The position numbers and the translations under genes are program-made. Source: Salegentibacter sediminis (lineage in GTDB: Bacteria > Bacteroidota > Bacteroidia > Flavobacteriales > Flavobacteriaceae). Taken from it: a stretch of DNA of 64,000 nt. Shown here piece after piece: positions 10,098 to 19,642 of the stretch; the first letter of the stretch is position 1; every line of letters starts with the position of its first letter. The DNA is taken from the NCBI RefSeq assembly GCF_002078605.1, contig NZ_MSJR01000001.1, positions 558,001-622,000 on the forward strand. Direction: 5' to 3'. A model generated the notes under the pieces. That model did not search any database, was not told where the DNA came from, and saw only the letters and a list, made by a program, of their open reading frames with translations.

Positions 10098-11153
10098 TTA
10101 CTGCACCCCTGGTCTTTCCAGCTTAAAGCTGCCTTTTTCCGCATCCATGCTAGCGGTAATTCCGTTAGGGATGGTTACATTATCATCAATATGCCCAATC
10201 ATAGCTCCTGAAAAAGCCGGGATATTAAGGGGTTTAATATAATGGTCAATAACCTCTTCTAAGGTAAGCGAACCATAGCCGCTTCCGCCGGGTTTACAAC
10301 TACTGCATTTTCCGAAGATAAATCCGCTTATTTTATCAAGCACACCTCCAAGATAGAGTTGGGTCATCATCCTGTCTACGGCATAAATCTGTTCGCCCAC
10401 ATCTTCCAGGTAAAGAATCTTTCCTTCCCAGTTTTGAGGGAAATAATCCGATCCCATAATCCCGGTCATTACCGAAAGATTGCCGCCTAGCAATTGCCCG
10501 GTTGCCTGTCCCGGGCTAATAGTCCTTATCCTGTTTTTGGTTTGTGTGAGCTGATCACCTTTGTCCTCCGGATTTTCATAAAGAACAGCCTCCTTTTCAA
10601 AAAGTAATTTTTTGAGGTGATCGCTGCTGAAAGAATTCCATACAGATACTGCCACCGGACCGTGGTATGTTACCAATCCGGTTTTTTGAAAAATCGCCAG
10701 GTGAAGGGCGGTGATGTCACTATAACCTATAAAAATTTTCGGATTTTCGGCAATAGCTTCATAATCCAGTTTGTCAAGAATTCTGGCCGCTCCCGAACCG
10801 CCTCTTAGGGCAATGATCGCATTTACTTCAGGATCGCGAAACATCTCATTAAGTTCTTCGGCGCGTTCTTCGTCGCTTCCGGCGAGATGTCCATAACGCT
10901 TTTTAACGTGGTTCCCGAATTTTACATTTAGTCCCAGAGCTTCAAAAGATTCTTTGGCGATCTCAAAGGGTTCCGTTTCAAAAATCGCACTGGCAGGGCT
11001 AACTATTCCAATGGTTTGTCCGGGCTCCAAAGCTTTCGGAATCACTATTTCAGAGGACTTACTTCTGGAAAAATCCAGTTTGTCTGAAAAAGAACTCAGC
11101 GGGAAAGCCAGGCTTCCCAGTCCTATATTTTGTACAAAGGTTCTTCTTTTCAT
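10098..11153 (-). CDS. LD-carboxypeptidase (peptidase S66), probably exported
   Basis: S66 enzymes remove the terminal D-alanine from murein tetrapeptides during recycling; MccF immunity peptidases are relatives. Family features are seen: the nucleophile motif GYSD (in IGYSDITAL), the Glu-containing stretch LYLEDVGEQIYAVDRM, and the His in MIGHIDDNVTIPNG. Length of 351 is normal once an N-terminal leader of about 25 residues is discounted. The leader starts MKRRTFVQNIGLGSLAFPL, with a twin-arginine and hydrophobic stretch, which suggests Tat export rather than the cytoplasmic location of E. coli LdcA. It lies downstream of the PBP4-like gene on the same strand. Confidence 0.88.
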   Translation of the reverse strand: MKRRTFVQNIGLGSLAFPLSSFSDKLDFSRSKSSEIVIPKALEPGQTIGIVSPASAIFETEPFEIAKESFEALGLNVKFGNHVKKRYGHLAGSDEERAEELNEMFRDPEVNAIIALRGGSGAARILDKLDYEAIAENPKIFIGYSDITALHLAIFQKTGLVTYHGPVAVSVWNSFSSDHLKKLLFEKEAVLYENPEDKGDQLTQTKNRIRTISPGQATGQLLGGNLSVMTGIMGSDYFPQNWEGKILYLEDVGEQIYAVDRMMTQLYLGGVLDKISGFIFGKCSSCKPGGSGYGSLTLEEVIDHYIKPLNIPAFSGAMIGHIDDNVTIPNGITASMDAEKGSFKLERPGVQ

Positions 11154-11308
11154 TTTTTATAATTTATATCCCAATTCGGGAATTAGGCACAGAATTATAA
11201 TCGTGTTTCAGTATGCTACCAGGTTCGCGTACGGCAGCATGCCGGTTTGATTCCTTAAAATTTCTATAAACCGAAATTAGCTATTTTTATTTACTTCCCT
11301 TTTATTTT

Positions 11309-12607
11309 TTAATAATTGTCCCTAATCTGCAGCAGGATCTGTTCCATGCCATCTTTAAGCTCTGAAGTAGGAACGGTGTAATTACTGTTCATAAAACTAA
11401 AGATGAGTAATTTGCCTTTCTTAGTGAGTAGATACCCACTAAGGCTATGATTGTGGCGTAAAGTGCCGGTTTTTGCAAATACATAAGGTTTTTCTGCCTT
11501 ATAGAAATTTTTAAGTGTTCCCGATTGTCCTCCTGTGGCTAACAGTGAAAGCAATCTTTCCCGAGACATTTCTTCTTTTATCTTCAGAAGTAAACTTATC
11601 ATGGTGCGCGGGGTAAATAGATTATAACGCGATAATCCCGAACCATCCACCCAATGCGGCTCGTCGGGAAGATCTTTTAAATGGGTTTCCTTCATATGTT
11701 TAATGGCGATATCGCTTTTTAGCGTATCGCTTAATTCCTGTGCTGCCATTAGCAAAATTTGTTCGGCGATGAAATTATCGCTCACTTCCATCATCCTTTT
11801 GTATATACTATCTGCAGGAATACTATAAAGTTTTTCTGAAAACTCTATTTCAGAAGAATTTTTTATAGAAACCGGTTTTTTAAGGGTATCACTTAAAAGA
11901 GCCGCAGCCATTTTTGTTGAATAATGGAAGGGAACATGCTGGCTGAAATTATTTTCTCTTTTTGAATTCTGAAAGAAAAATGCATTCCTGCCACTTTCTC
12001 TTTTAACTCTGGGCCTTTCCGATGTGGTGCTAACAATTGAATCTGAAAATATTGCAGGAATAATCTCTGGTTTTTCTACGCCTGATTTAAAACTGAACTT
12101 CACCAGATTTCCATAAATAGGAAAAGGAGTCCTTTCCGCGGAATAATATGCATTGAAATCATCCCAGGCCCAGCCAGGTCCCTGATGCTTTTCGGTGTAT
12201 GCCGGGGGAACCATAACCAGGGTTTCCTCACGCTCCTTTAAAAACGTGATGACCCCGGAATCGGGAAGGTTGGGGTTTAGTAGCGACGGGTCGCCTGTGC
12301 CGGTAAAGAAAAGGCTGTCGTTTTTGATAGTGTATTTAAGAGCGGGGAGAGAATCGCCTAAGACCTTTAAACCTGTATAAAGACTGAATAATTTTGTGTT
12401 TGAAGCCGGAGTAAAATACTTAGCTCCGTTATGATCGTAGAGAATTGCCTTCTCTTCAGGATCATAAACCATCAGCCCGGCAAAACCTTGTTTAAAAGCA
12501 GGCAATTCCTTGAAACTCTTGTCAATATTTTTAGTAGTTCTTTTTGACACCGAACAGGAACTAAGAAATATTATTAAACCGAAAAGTGATAATAGGCGAA
12601 TATTCAT
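11309..12607 (-). CDS. dacB: D-alanyl-D-alanine carboxypeptidase, PBP4/S13 family lipoprotein
   Basis: Penicillin-binding protein of the S13 class, acting as DD-carboxypeptidase or endopeptidase on peptidoglycan. The three active-site motifs are visible in order: SxxK in PASNTKLFSLY, SxN in VSDNFIAEQ, and KTG in AKTGTLRH. An N-terminal lipobox (LIIFLSS|C) predicts a lipoprotein. The residues after the Cys (SVSKRT) are not acidic, so it should face the periplasm, as its job requires. Length is 432 against 477 for E. coli DacB. A 155-base gap without clear terminator separates it from the downstream LD-carboxypeptidase gene. Confidence 0.92.
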   Translation of the reverse strand: MNIRLLSLFGLIIFLSSCSVSKRTTKNIDKSFKELPAFKQGFAGLMVYDPEEKAILYDHNGAKYFTPASNTKLFSLYTGLKVLGDSLPALKYTIKNDSLFFTGTGDPSLLNPNLPDSGVITFLKEREETLVMVPPAYTEKHQGPGWAWDDFNAYYSAERTPFPIYGNLVKFSFKSGVEKPEIIPAIFSDSIVSTTSERPRVKRESGRNAFFFQNSKRENNFSQHVPFHYSTKMAAALLSDTLKKPVSIKNSSEIEFSEKLYSIPADSIYKRMMEVSDNFIAEQILLMAAQELSDTLKSDIAIKHMKETHLKDLPDEPHWVDGSGLSRYNLFTPRTMISLLLKIKEEMSRERLLSLLATGGQSGTLKNFYKAEKPYVFAKTGTLRHNHSLSGYLLTKKGKLLIFSFMNSNYTVPTSELKDGMEQILLQIRDNY

Positions 12608-12794
12608 CTTTTGAGAATTTTGGTGTTTTTTACTGAATTGTGATTGGATGGAACTTTATATAAAATTTATTTGTTTAAATATATCTTTCGTAAAAATCTA
12701 ATTAAACTTTATTTTTTAGTTAAGATTAAGTTATAGAGTAGCTGCAATTTATATATATTTAAGGATTATTAGCAAAACTATAACACTTAGAGGA

Positions 12795-15700
12795 ATGAGA
12801 AACAAACTTACAATTTTGGCTTTATTGGCCATTTTTCAGATTTCCAGTATGATTGCCCAGGAGCGTACCGTATCTGGTACTGTGACTGTTGCCAGTGACG
12901 GGATGCCGTTACCGGGAGTGAATGTACTGGTAAAAGGAACCAACCAGGGGACAATAACCGATATGGACGGAGAATATGCCATTGAGGTTGCTTCTGATGC
13001 TGTTCTGGTATTTTCATCGCTTGGTTTTGAGCGCCAGGAAATACCTGTAAACAATCAAACCACGATTAATGTTGAAATGGTGGAAGATTTGGAAGGACTT
13101 GATGAGGTAGTAGTGACAGCTCTTGGGATATCCAGGGAAAAAAAATCCCTGGGGTACGCTACCCAGGAAGTCGATGGTGAGGATATGAATTTAACCAATG
13201 AACAAAATGTTCTGGGGTCCCTTGCCGGTAGAGTTGCCGGGGTTCAGGTTACCGGTTCTTCGGGAGCCAGTATGGGAGGAACCCAGAAGATAAAAATACG
13301 TGGAGTAAACTCAATTAGTGGGGGAGACCAGCCTTTAATTGTTGTCGATGGTACTCCAATTTCCAATGCTAACTTTTCGGGAAGTGCCGGGGCAGATTTT
13401 GGAAACCTGGGACAGGATGTTAACCCAAGTGATATTGAATCTGTAAATGTTCTTAAGGGACCAGCAGCTTCTGCTCTTTACGGAATCCGTGGTCAATACG
13501 GGGTAATTATGATTACTACCAAAAAAGGTCAACGGGGAGTGAAGGATGTGCAGGTACAGGTTAATTCTTCTTTTTCCATAGAAAAAGCAGGGAATTTTTT
13601 GCCTAAACAAAATATGTATGGTGCGGGATCAAGTCAGTCTTTCTCAACGCTGCCTAATGGCGATCCTTATGTAGCTATAAGCGTTGATGAAAGCTGGGGG
13701 CCAAAAATGGATGGCACCCCGGTAAGGCAGGTCTTTAGTTTTTATCCACAGGATCCTACTTACGGGCAATTAACACCATTTGTTCCACACCCTGATAATA
13801 TTGAAAATTATTATGAAACTGGCTATAACCTGAATAATGGTGTAACGGTTTCTGGCGGAAATGAGAATACCACCTTTCGATTAAGTCTTAATGACACACG
13901 TATAGAAGGAGTGGAGCCTAACACTTATTTGAATAGGAATAACCTTGGATTAAGCGCTGCACTCGATCTTTCTGAGGAGCTCACCCTTTCAACTAACATT
14001 AACTACGCAAGGAATGATGCCAGAAGACCGGGGCAGGGTTCTGAATACGGGGTAGCTTACTTCAACCAGTGGTTTCAGAGAAATCTCGATATGAACCGTT
14101 TAAAAGACTATAAATATGACGACGGAACATTTCTTCATTGGAACCTGCGTAATCCCAGTTCTTCAACCGGAGAAATAACTAATTTCAGCCCGTTGTACTG
14201 GAACAATCCTTATTTTGATGCCTATGAAAATACCTCGGAAGATACCCGGGACAGGTTCTTTGGGGATGTTTCCCTGAAGTATCAAATTACGCCGGAAATC
14301 GATATCACCGGTGCGATCCGATCAGATATGTATACTCAGAATATTGAAGGTAGGACTGCCTTTGGCGGTAAGAGTTTACCTGGATACTCTGTAGGGAAGT
14401 ATCAAAATAAGGAATTCAACTATGAATTGATCGCACAGTATAACAAGAAATTCGAAGATTTTTCTGTAAACGGAACTATTGGAGGAAATATTTATAACCG
14501 CAATTATACTTATTTATCTCAAGCCACTGTTGGTGGGTTATCTGCACCAGGATTTTATAATATTGATGCGTCTATAGATAGACCATCTACCACTTCTTAC
14601 AAGCTTGAAAAACAAATTAGAAGTGCTTTTGGAATGATTTCCTTAGGTTATCTTGATACCTATTTTGTAGATGCCTCTATCAGAAACGATAATTCTTCGG
14701 CCTTACCAGAAGACAACAACTCCTATTGGTATCCGTCTATCTCTGGGAGTATGATTTTTAGTGAACTCATAGAATCTGACTTTCTTACTTTTGGAAAGTT
14801 AAGAGCCAGTTATGCTCAGGCCGGATCAGACCTTAGTCCATATCAAACCACCCCGGCTTACGGCGTTGGTACTGTTTATGGAAATGTAAATACTTTATAT
14901 GTGCCCGATAATTTGAATAACCCTAATATTGAACCTTCTTTTGCTCACTCCTATGAAGCTGGGGTTGATCTTAGATTTTTTAATAATCGGTTAGGTTTGG
15001 ATTTGACCTATTATCAACAAAAAAATAAAAATCAGATCATTAATCTTGACGTATCAGGAGCAAGTGGTTATAGTTCAAGTACTATTAATGCGGGGCTTAT
15101 ACAGAACCAGGGTATAGAACTTACTTTAACAGGACAGCCGATTAAAACAGACGATTTTCTGTGGGATGCAGTATTTAATATCAACAGAAACCGAAGTGAA
15201 GTGGTAGAGTTAGCTCCGGGAATTGATGTGTATACCTATGGATCGACTACCTATTCAAGTGTTTCGAGTTACCTGAATTCTTACGAAGGGGAAGCTTTTG
15301 GTAGCCTTATAGGTCAAGCTTACCAGAGAGATGAGGCTACCGGAGAAATTCTGCTGGATCAAAATAATATGCCTTTATATACCGATGCAACCCATAATTT
15401 TGGTTCGGTGTTGCCAGATTTTACCGGAGGTTTCCAGAATGCCTTCCGTTATAAGAATTTCAGTCTCGCAGCTATGATCGATTTTCAGGGCGGCGGACAA
15501 TTCTTTAGCCGCTCCAAAATGCTGGGGGTTAGAACTGGCCAGGATCCACTTACGGTAGCAATTAATGATCGGGGAATGAATGTAAGAGATCCCCTTGAAG
15601 ATGGAGGTGGAGTAAAAGTTACTGGTATTTCTGCTGAAACTGGTCAACCTGTAGAAGCCTATGTAGATGCCAGGTCTTATTACCGAAATGTTGTAGGAAG

Positions 15701-15977
15701 AAGGATCTATGAGGAATGGCTATATGATGCTTCCTATATTAAGTTAAGAGAGCTTAGATTAGGATATACTTTTGGAGAAAACCTTATGAATAGTCTTCCT
15801 TTTGATACGGTTAATTTGGCGCTTATAGCACGAAATCCCGCAATGATTTGGCAGGAAGCTCCAGATGGTATAGATCCTTCTGCAATTTCTACTGGTAGTC
15901 AGTCAATTAGTTGGTACGAATCAGGGCAGTTGGCAACAGTAAGATCTTACGGGATTAATCTAAACATCACATTTTAA
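12795..15977 (+). CDS. SusC/RagA-type TonB-linked outer membrane transporter
   Basis: A 1060-residue outer-membrane barrel that imports large nutrients with TonB energy. In order: signal peptide 1-21 (ending MIAQ); an N-terminal carboxypeptidase-regulatory-like beta domain (about 24-95, SGTVTVASDGMPLPGVNVLVKG); the SusC signature EVVVTALGISREKKSLGY; the plug (VLGSLAGRVAGVQV, RGVNSISGGDQPLIVVDG); then a barrel of about 22 strands ending in aromatic ...NLNITF. susD follows 11 bases later. No glycoside hydrolase or sulfatase is nearby, so a carbohydrate substrate is not indicated. Confidence 0.95.
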   Translation: MRNKLTILALLAIFQISSMIAQERTVSGTVTVASDGMPLPGVNVLVKGTNQGTITDMDGEYAIEVASDAVLVFSSLGFERQEIPVNNQTTINVEMVEDLEGLDEVVVTALGISREKKSLGYATQEVDGEDMNLTNEQNVLGSLAGRVAGVQVTGSSGASMGGTQKIKIRGVNSISGGDQPLIVVDGTPISNANFSGSAGADFGNLGQDVNPSDIESVNVLKGPAASALYGIRGQYGVIMITTKKGQRGVKDVQVQVNSSFSIEKAGNFLPKQNMYGAGSSQSFSTLPNGDPYVAISVDESWGPKMDGTPVRQVFSFYPQDPTYGQLTPFVPHPDNIENYYETGYNLNNGVTVSGGNENTTFRLSLNDTRIEGVEPNTYLNRNNLGLSAALDLSEELTLSTNINYARNDARRPGQGSEYGVAYFNQWFQRNLDMNRLKDYKYDDGTFLHWNLRNPSSSTGEITNFSPLYWNNPYFDAYENTSEDTRDRFFGDVSLKYQITPEIDITGAIRSDMYTQNIEGRTAFGGKSLPGYSVGKYQNKEFNYELIAQYNKKFEDFSVNGTIGGNIYNRNYTYLSQATVGGLSAPGFYNIDASIDRPSTTSYKLEKQIRSAFGMISLGYLDTYFVDASIRNDNSSALPEDNNSYWYPSISGSMIFSELIESDFLTFGKLRASYAQAGSDLSPYQTTPAYGVGTVYGNVNTLYVPDNLNNPNIEPSFAHSYEAGVDLRFFNNRLGLDLTYYQQKNKNQIINLDVSGASGYSSSTINAGLIQNQGIELTLTGQPIKTDDFLWDAVFNINRNRSEVVELAPGIDVYTYGSTTYSSVSSYLNSYEGEAFGSLIGQAYQRDEATGEILLDQNNMPLYTDATHNFGSVLPDFTGGFQNAFRYKNFSLAAMIDFQGGGQFFSRSKMLGVRTGQDPLTVAINDRGMNVRDPLEDGGGVKVTGISAETGQPVEAYVDARSYYRNVVGRRIYEEWLYDASYIKLRELRLGYTFGENLMNSLPFDTVNLALIARNPAMIWQEAPDGIDPSAISTGSQSISWYESGQLATVRSYGINLNITF

Positions 15978-15988
15978 AAATTATAGCG

Positions 15989-17380
15989 ATGAAAAAAACA
16001 TATATAATAATATTCTTGTCGACCTTGATTCTGGGAAGTTGTAGTGATTTTGATGAAGATATCAATATAAATCCGAACCTGCCTAACCAGGCCTCCGGAA
16101 CCCAATTGATTGCTAACGCCCAACTTTATTTGCCTGGGCTTGCTTCTTCTCCCAAAGGAGAATTTATGGCCCAGTATCTGGCAGAAACTCAATACGTAGG
16201 TACCTCGTTATATCCTCAGGAAAGCACAAGTTTTTACGGATATTACCAGGGGCCACTGGCTAATCTTCAAACAGTTTTGGACTCAGACGATCTAAGCGGT
16301 TCTGATGGACCCGTGGCAAACCAGATAGCCGTTGCGAAGATTCTTAGAGCATATTTTTACTGGAATTTAACAGATCGTTGGGGAGATATACCTTATTCTG
16401 ATGCCTTGATGGGATCTGAAAATTTCACTCCTGAATACGATACTCAGGAATTCATCTATAATGATTTATTTAATGAATTGAAAGAAGCCAACGCTATGAT
16501 GGTTTCCGGAAGTATTAATAATGATATTGTGTATGGAGGAGATATGTCAAAATGGAAAAAACTTGGTAATACCATTAGGTTATTTATGGCTCTTAGGCTT
16601 TCGGAAGTTGATGAAGGTACTGCCCAGGATGAGTTTAATGCTGCCTTAGAAGATGGGGTCTTTACTTCGAATGATGATAATCTTGTCTTCCAACATTTGG
16701 CTGATGCTAACAACCAGAATTACTGGTATAGTCAGGTGGTAGCCAGTAACCGTGAATGGTGGGCCCTAACCGAAAATCTTGTTGAAGAAATGAAACCCGT
16801 TGATGATCCACGTCTTGAGGTTTATGGTAACCCTGCGAGAGCAACAGGAGAATATGTTGGGCTTGAGTTTGGTGAAGAAGAAAACATAGGAACTGAAGAG
16901 TATTCACTTCTTGGATCCCAAATTTTTGCCCAGGATGCACCCGTTTACCTGGTTACTTATGCCCAGGTTTTATTTGCAAAAGCCGAAGCTGCTGCCCGCA
17001 ACTGGACCACCGAAGGGGATGCAGCTACTTACTACGAGGAAGCTGTAGAGGCTTCCATTGAACAATGGACCGGAAGCTCAGATGGTGTAGATGAATTTCT
17101 TAGTCAACCTGAAATCGCTTTTGATCCGGAAAATGCCATTGAGAAAATTTCTAACCAGCGTTGGGTTCATTTATATATGTTTGGTTATGAAGCCTGGTCA
17201 GAATGGAGAAGAACCGGTTTTCCTAATGATTTGGTAGAACCAAATGGTGCTGCAGTACCAACCCGTTTAAGCTACCCAGATAATGAAGCTTTTAATAATG
17301 AGGCTAATTATAATGAGGCAGTACAACGCCAGTTTGGTGGAGAAGATAGCATCTATGGTAAAGTATGGTGGGACGAATAG
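15989..17380 (+). CDS. SusD/RagB-like nutrient-binding lipoprotein (SusD-like 2 type)
   Basis: This is the lid and substrate-capture partner of the SusC upstream. The 463-residue protein has a lipobox (LILGS|C, Cys17) followed by SDFDED, an acidic run typical of surface-exported lipoproteins in this phylum. Helical TPR-like segments include ILRAYFYWNLTDRWGDIPYSDAL and YAQVLFAKAEAAARN. The C-terminal WVHLYMFGYEAWSEWRRTGFP is characteristic of the SusD-like 2 subgroup. It is separated from the following amidase gene by a hairpin at 17404-17429, so the SusCD transcript may end or attenuate there. Confidence 0.93.
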   Translation: MKKTYIIIFLSTLILGSCSDFDEDININPNLPNQASGTQLIANAQLYLPGLASSPKGEFMAQYLAETQYVGTSLYPQESTSFYGYYQGPLANLQTVLDSDDLSGSDGPVANQIAVAKILRAYFYWNLTDRWGDIPYSDALMGSENFTPEYDTQEFIYNDLFNELKEANAMMVSGSINNDIVYGGDMSKWKKLGNTIRLFMALRLSEVDEGTAQDEFNAALEDGVFTSNDDNLVFQHLADANNQNYWYSQVVASNREWWALTENLVEEMKPVDDPRLEVYGNPARATGEYVGLEFGEEENIGTEEYSLLGSQIFAQDAPVYLVTYAQVLFAKAEAAARNWTTEGDAATYYEEAVEASIEQWTGSSDGVDEFLSQPEIAFDPENAIEKISNQRWVHLYMFGYEAWSEWRRTGFPNDLVEPNGAAVPTRLSYPDNEAFNNEANYNEAVQRQFGGEDSIYGKVWWDE

Positions 17381-17403
17381 AATTAAAATTTTGATTAAAT
17401 TAG

Positions 17404-17429
17404 AAGGGCTGCTTTGTGCAGCCCTTTTT
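17404..17429 (+). terminator. Intrinsic terminator or attenuator after susD
   Basis: Stem AAGGGCTGC / GCAGCCCTT with a 5-nt loop, followed by T residues. It lies between the susD stop and the amidase start and just upstream of the amidase ATG at 17442. It could uncouple the two gene pairs or let only part of the transcription through. Confidence 0.8.
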
Positions 17430-17441
17430 AATACAGGAAAT

Positions 17442-18125
17442 ATGAAGAGAATTATTTTAATCGCTATGCTTGCTTTTCTTGCTTCCTGCGGAACAAATAA
17501 AGAAGCAGCCTATTTAATTGTAGACAGACCCATAAATTTTGATGCGGAGCGTAGGGAACTCAGCCTGGATTATATGAGGGAGCGTTATAACCTGCATAGC
17601 AAAGACCCTAAGATAAACCCTAAAATGATCGTTTTACATTGGACGGCCATACCCACCCTGGAGGCTTCTTTCAATGCTTTTGATCCCGTGAAATTACCCG
17701 GGGCCAGGGCCGATATTAAAAAGGCGGGTGATTTGAATGTTTCTGCCCATTTTCTAGTGCATCGCAATGGAGAAATTTACCGTCTTATGCCTGAAAGACT
17801 TATGGCCAGACACGTCATCGGGCTTAATCATGTTGCAATTGGTGTGGAAAATGTTGGTGGTACAGAGGATCCACCTTTAACTAAGGCTCAAATCGATGCC
17901 AATATTTGGTTGGTGGAGTACCTGGCATCTAAATATGATATTGATTATCTAATAGGTCATTATGAATATACCAACTTCGAGAATCATCCACTATGGAAAG
18001 AAAAAGATCAGGCATATCGCACTCAAAAAACCGATCCCGGAGAAGATTTTATGACTGCTGTAAGAAATGCTACTAAAAAGTTTAATTTTAAACCCGTTCC
18101 CAGGTTTAAAACTTCAGAAAAATGA
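17442..18125 (+). CDS. N-acetylmuramoyl-L-alanine amidase (Amidase_2) lipoprotein
   Basis: A zinc amidase that cleaves the bond between MurNAc and the stem peptide. The ATG at 17442 is chosen because it yields a lipoprotein signal peptide (MLAFLAS|C); the frame is also open farther upstream, inside susD, but those residues have no meaning. Zinc-ligand regions are VLHWTAIPT, AHFLVHRNGEIYRLMP and IGHYEYTNFENHPLW. Length is 227. No acidic export signal follows the Cys, so the enzyme should sit on the periplasmic side. Its stop overlaps the next start (ATGA), indicating coupling with the M14 peptidase. Confidence 0.9.
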   Translation: MKRIILIAMLAFLASCGTNKEAAYLIVDRPINFDAERRELSLDYMRERYNLHSKDPKINPKMIVLHWTAIPTLEASFNAFDPVKLPGARADIKKAGDLNVSAHFLVHRNGEIYRLMPERLMARHVIGLNHVAIGVENVGGTEDPPLTKAQIDANIWLVEYLASKYDIDYLIGHYEYTNFENHPLWKEKDQAYRTQKTDPGEDFMTAVRNATKKFNFKPVPRFKTSEK

Positions 18126-19576
18126 AAAAGCTTTATACTCTATCAATCTTCCTTCTTCTTATCAGCTTCGGCTTGTCGGCTCAGGACACTCAATTTTATA
18201 ATGAGCTTTATGAAAAATATTCCAGGTATAAAGAAGAAAGCATCAACCAAAGAAGATTTACTCACGATACTGTTGTAAAACTGATCAAAAAACAGGAAGA
18301 CAATCCTGATTTTAAGATTAAAAAAGTTGGGGAATCTATAGAAGGTAGAAGTTTGAATCTTTTGAGTATTGGATCTGGCGAGACCGATGTACTGTTATGG
18401 TCGCAGATGCATGGAGATGAATCTACCGCTACCATGGCGCTTTTTGATATTTTTAATTTCCTCAATTCTCAGGATTTTAAAGCAGAAAAAGAAGAGCTAT
18501 TAAACAACGTGACTTTGCATTTTCTGCCCATGCTTAACCCAGATGGCGCTGAGAAATTTCAAAGGCGAAATGCATTAGGGATAGACGTGAACCGGGATGC
18601 ATTGCGATTACAATCTCCAGAAAGTAAAACCTTGAAAAAAGTAAGAGATAGCCTTGATGCCAATTTCGGGTTTAATCTTCACGACCAGAGTAGGTATTAT
18701 AATGCTGAAGGCACTGAAAAACCTGCAACAATCTCATTTTTAGCGCCGGCTTATGATTATGAGAAATCCATTAATGAGGTTCGGGGGGACGCTATGAAAC
18801 TCATTGTTCTTATGAATAATGTGATCCAGAATTATGCACCTGGGCAGGTGGGCAGATATAATGACGATTTTGAACCCCGTGCTTTTGGAGATAATATTCA
18901 GAAATGGGGCACCAGCACTATTTTAATTGAAAGTGGGGGATACCCTGATGATCCTGAAAAACAGGAAATAAGAAAATTGAATTTTGTTGCCATCCTCGCA
19001 GCGGTTTTTGCAATTACAGATGAAGATTATAAAACGGTGGATATAGCAGAATATGAAGAAATCCCGCAGAATGATTCTAAACTCTACGATTTGAAATTAA
19101 CCGGGATTACTTACGAGTTACTGGGCAATGAATACATCCTGGACCTGGGGATAAATCACAGTGAAGTACCGGAAGATACAACCCGGCAATACTCCTATCG
19201 TGCTTATGTGGCAGACCGTGGTGATTTATCTACCAATTATGCCTACAACAGTAAAAACTTTTCAGGTTATAAGTTGATTTCCGGAAAGGTGTATCCCGAA
19301 ATTTTACGTGATTTGGATGCGGTCGGGAAACTGAATTTTAAAAAACTACTGGAAATGGCTTATGCCTATATCCCGGTTGAGAATTTACCCGAAAAGGAGA
19401 AATTCACCGATTATCCGGTGAACCTTGTTTCTCCCGGCTTTGAGGTTTCAGATGATATCTCACATTCTTTTTTTCTCGAAAAAGATGGGAAGATTGAATA
19501 TGCGGTTATAAACGGATTTTTGGTTAAAATAGGAGAAACACCTTCCGTAGAAAATGCTTTGATCCTGCGTCAATAA
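18122..19576 (+). CDS. Secreted M14-family zinc carboxypeptidase
   Basis: A metallocarboxypeptidase with signal peptide (1-20, ending LSAQ). Zinc and catalytic elements are visible: HxxE in SQMHGDESTAT, the substrate-carboxylate region NPDGAEKFQRRNALGIDVNRD, the third ligand His in FNLHDQSRYYN, and the catalytic Glu in LIESGGYPDD. The C-terminal 150 residues form an extra domain of unknown role. Total length is 484. It is translationally coupled to the amidase by a 4-base overlap. This pairing suggests peptidoglycan or peptide substrates, but a general peptidase role is equally possible from sequence alone. Confidence 0.9.
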   Translation: MKKLYTLSIFLLLISFGLSAQDTQFYNELYEKYSRYKEESINQRRFTHDTVVKLIKKQEDNPDFKIKKVGESIEGRSLNLLSIGSGETDVLLWSQMHGDESTATMALFDIFNFLNSQDFKAEKEELLNNVTLHFLPMLNPDGAEKFQRRNALGIDVNRDALRLQSPESKTLKKVRDSLDANFGFNLHDQSRYYNAEGTEKPATISFLAPAYDYEKSINEVRGDAMKLIVLMNNVIQNYAPGQVGRYNDDFEPRAFGDNIQKWGTSTILIESGGYPDDPEKQEIRKLNFVAILAAVFAITDEDYKTVDIAEYEEIPQNDSKLYDLKLTGITYELLGNEYILDLGINHSEVPEDTTRQYSYRAYVADRGDLSTNYAYNSKNFSGYKLISGKVYPEILRDLDAVGKLNFKKLLEMAYAYIPVENLPEKEKFTDYPVNLVSPGFEVSDDISHSFFLEKDGKIEYAVINGFLVKIGETPSVENALILRQ

Positions 19577-19628
19577 TCATCATTTAATAATCACAGCCTA
19601 AAGCTGGGATGAAAAAAAGGATATTCCG

Positions 19629-19636
19629 TATCTTTG
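19629..19636 (+). promoter_or_regulatory. -7 promoter element of queE
   Basis: TATCTTTG matches the Bacteroidota consensus TAnnTTTG and lies only 6 bases before the queE ATG, so the transcript would be leaderless or nearly so. A convincing -33 TTG is not evident. Confidence 0.65.
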
Positions 19637-19642
19637 CGCGCT

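Noticed and set aside
11154-11308. TGCTACC...GGCAGCA imperfect hairpin after the PBP4 gene as a terminator
   Set aside because: It has a G-T pair, a long loop and no T run on the minus strand, so I do not call it a terminator.
17283-17441. Upstream extension of the amidase frame into susD
   Set aside because: A start at 17442 yields a complete lipoprotein signal peptide; the upstream residues are out-of-frame susD sequence.
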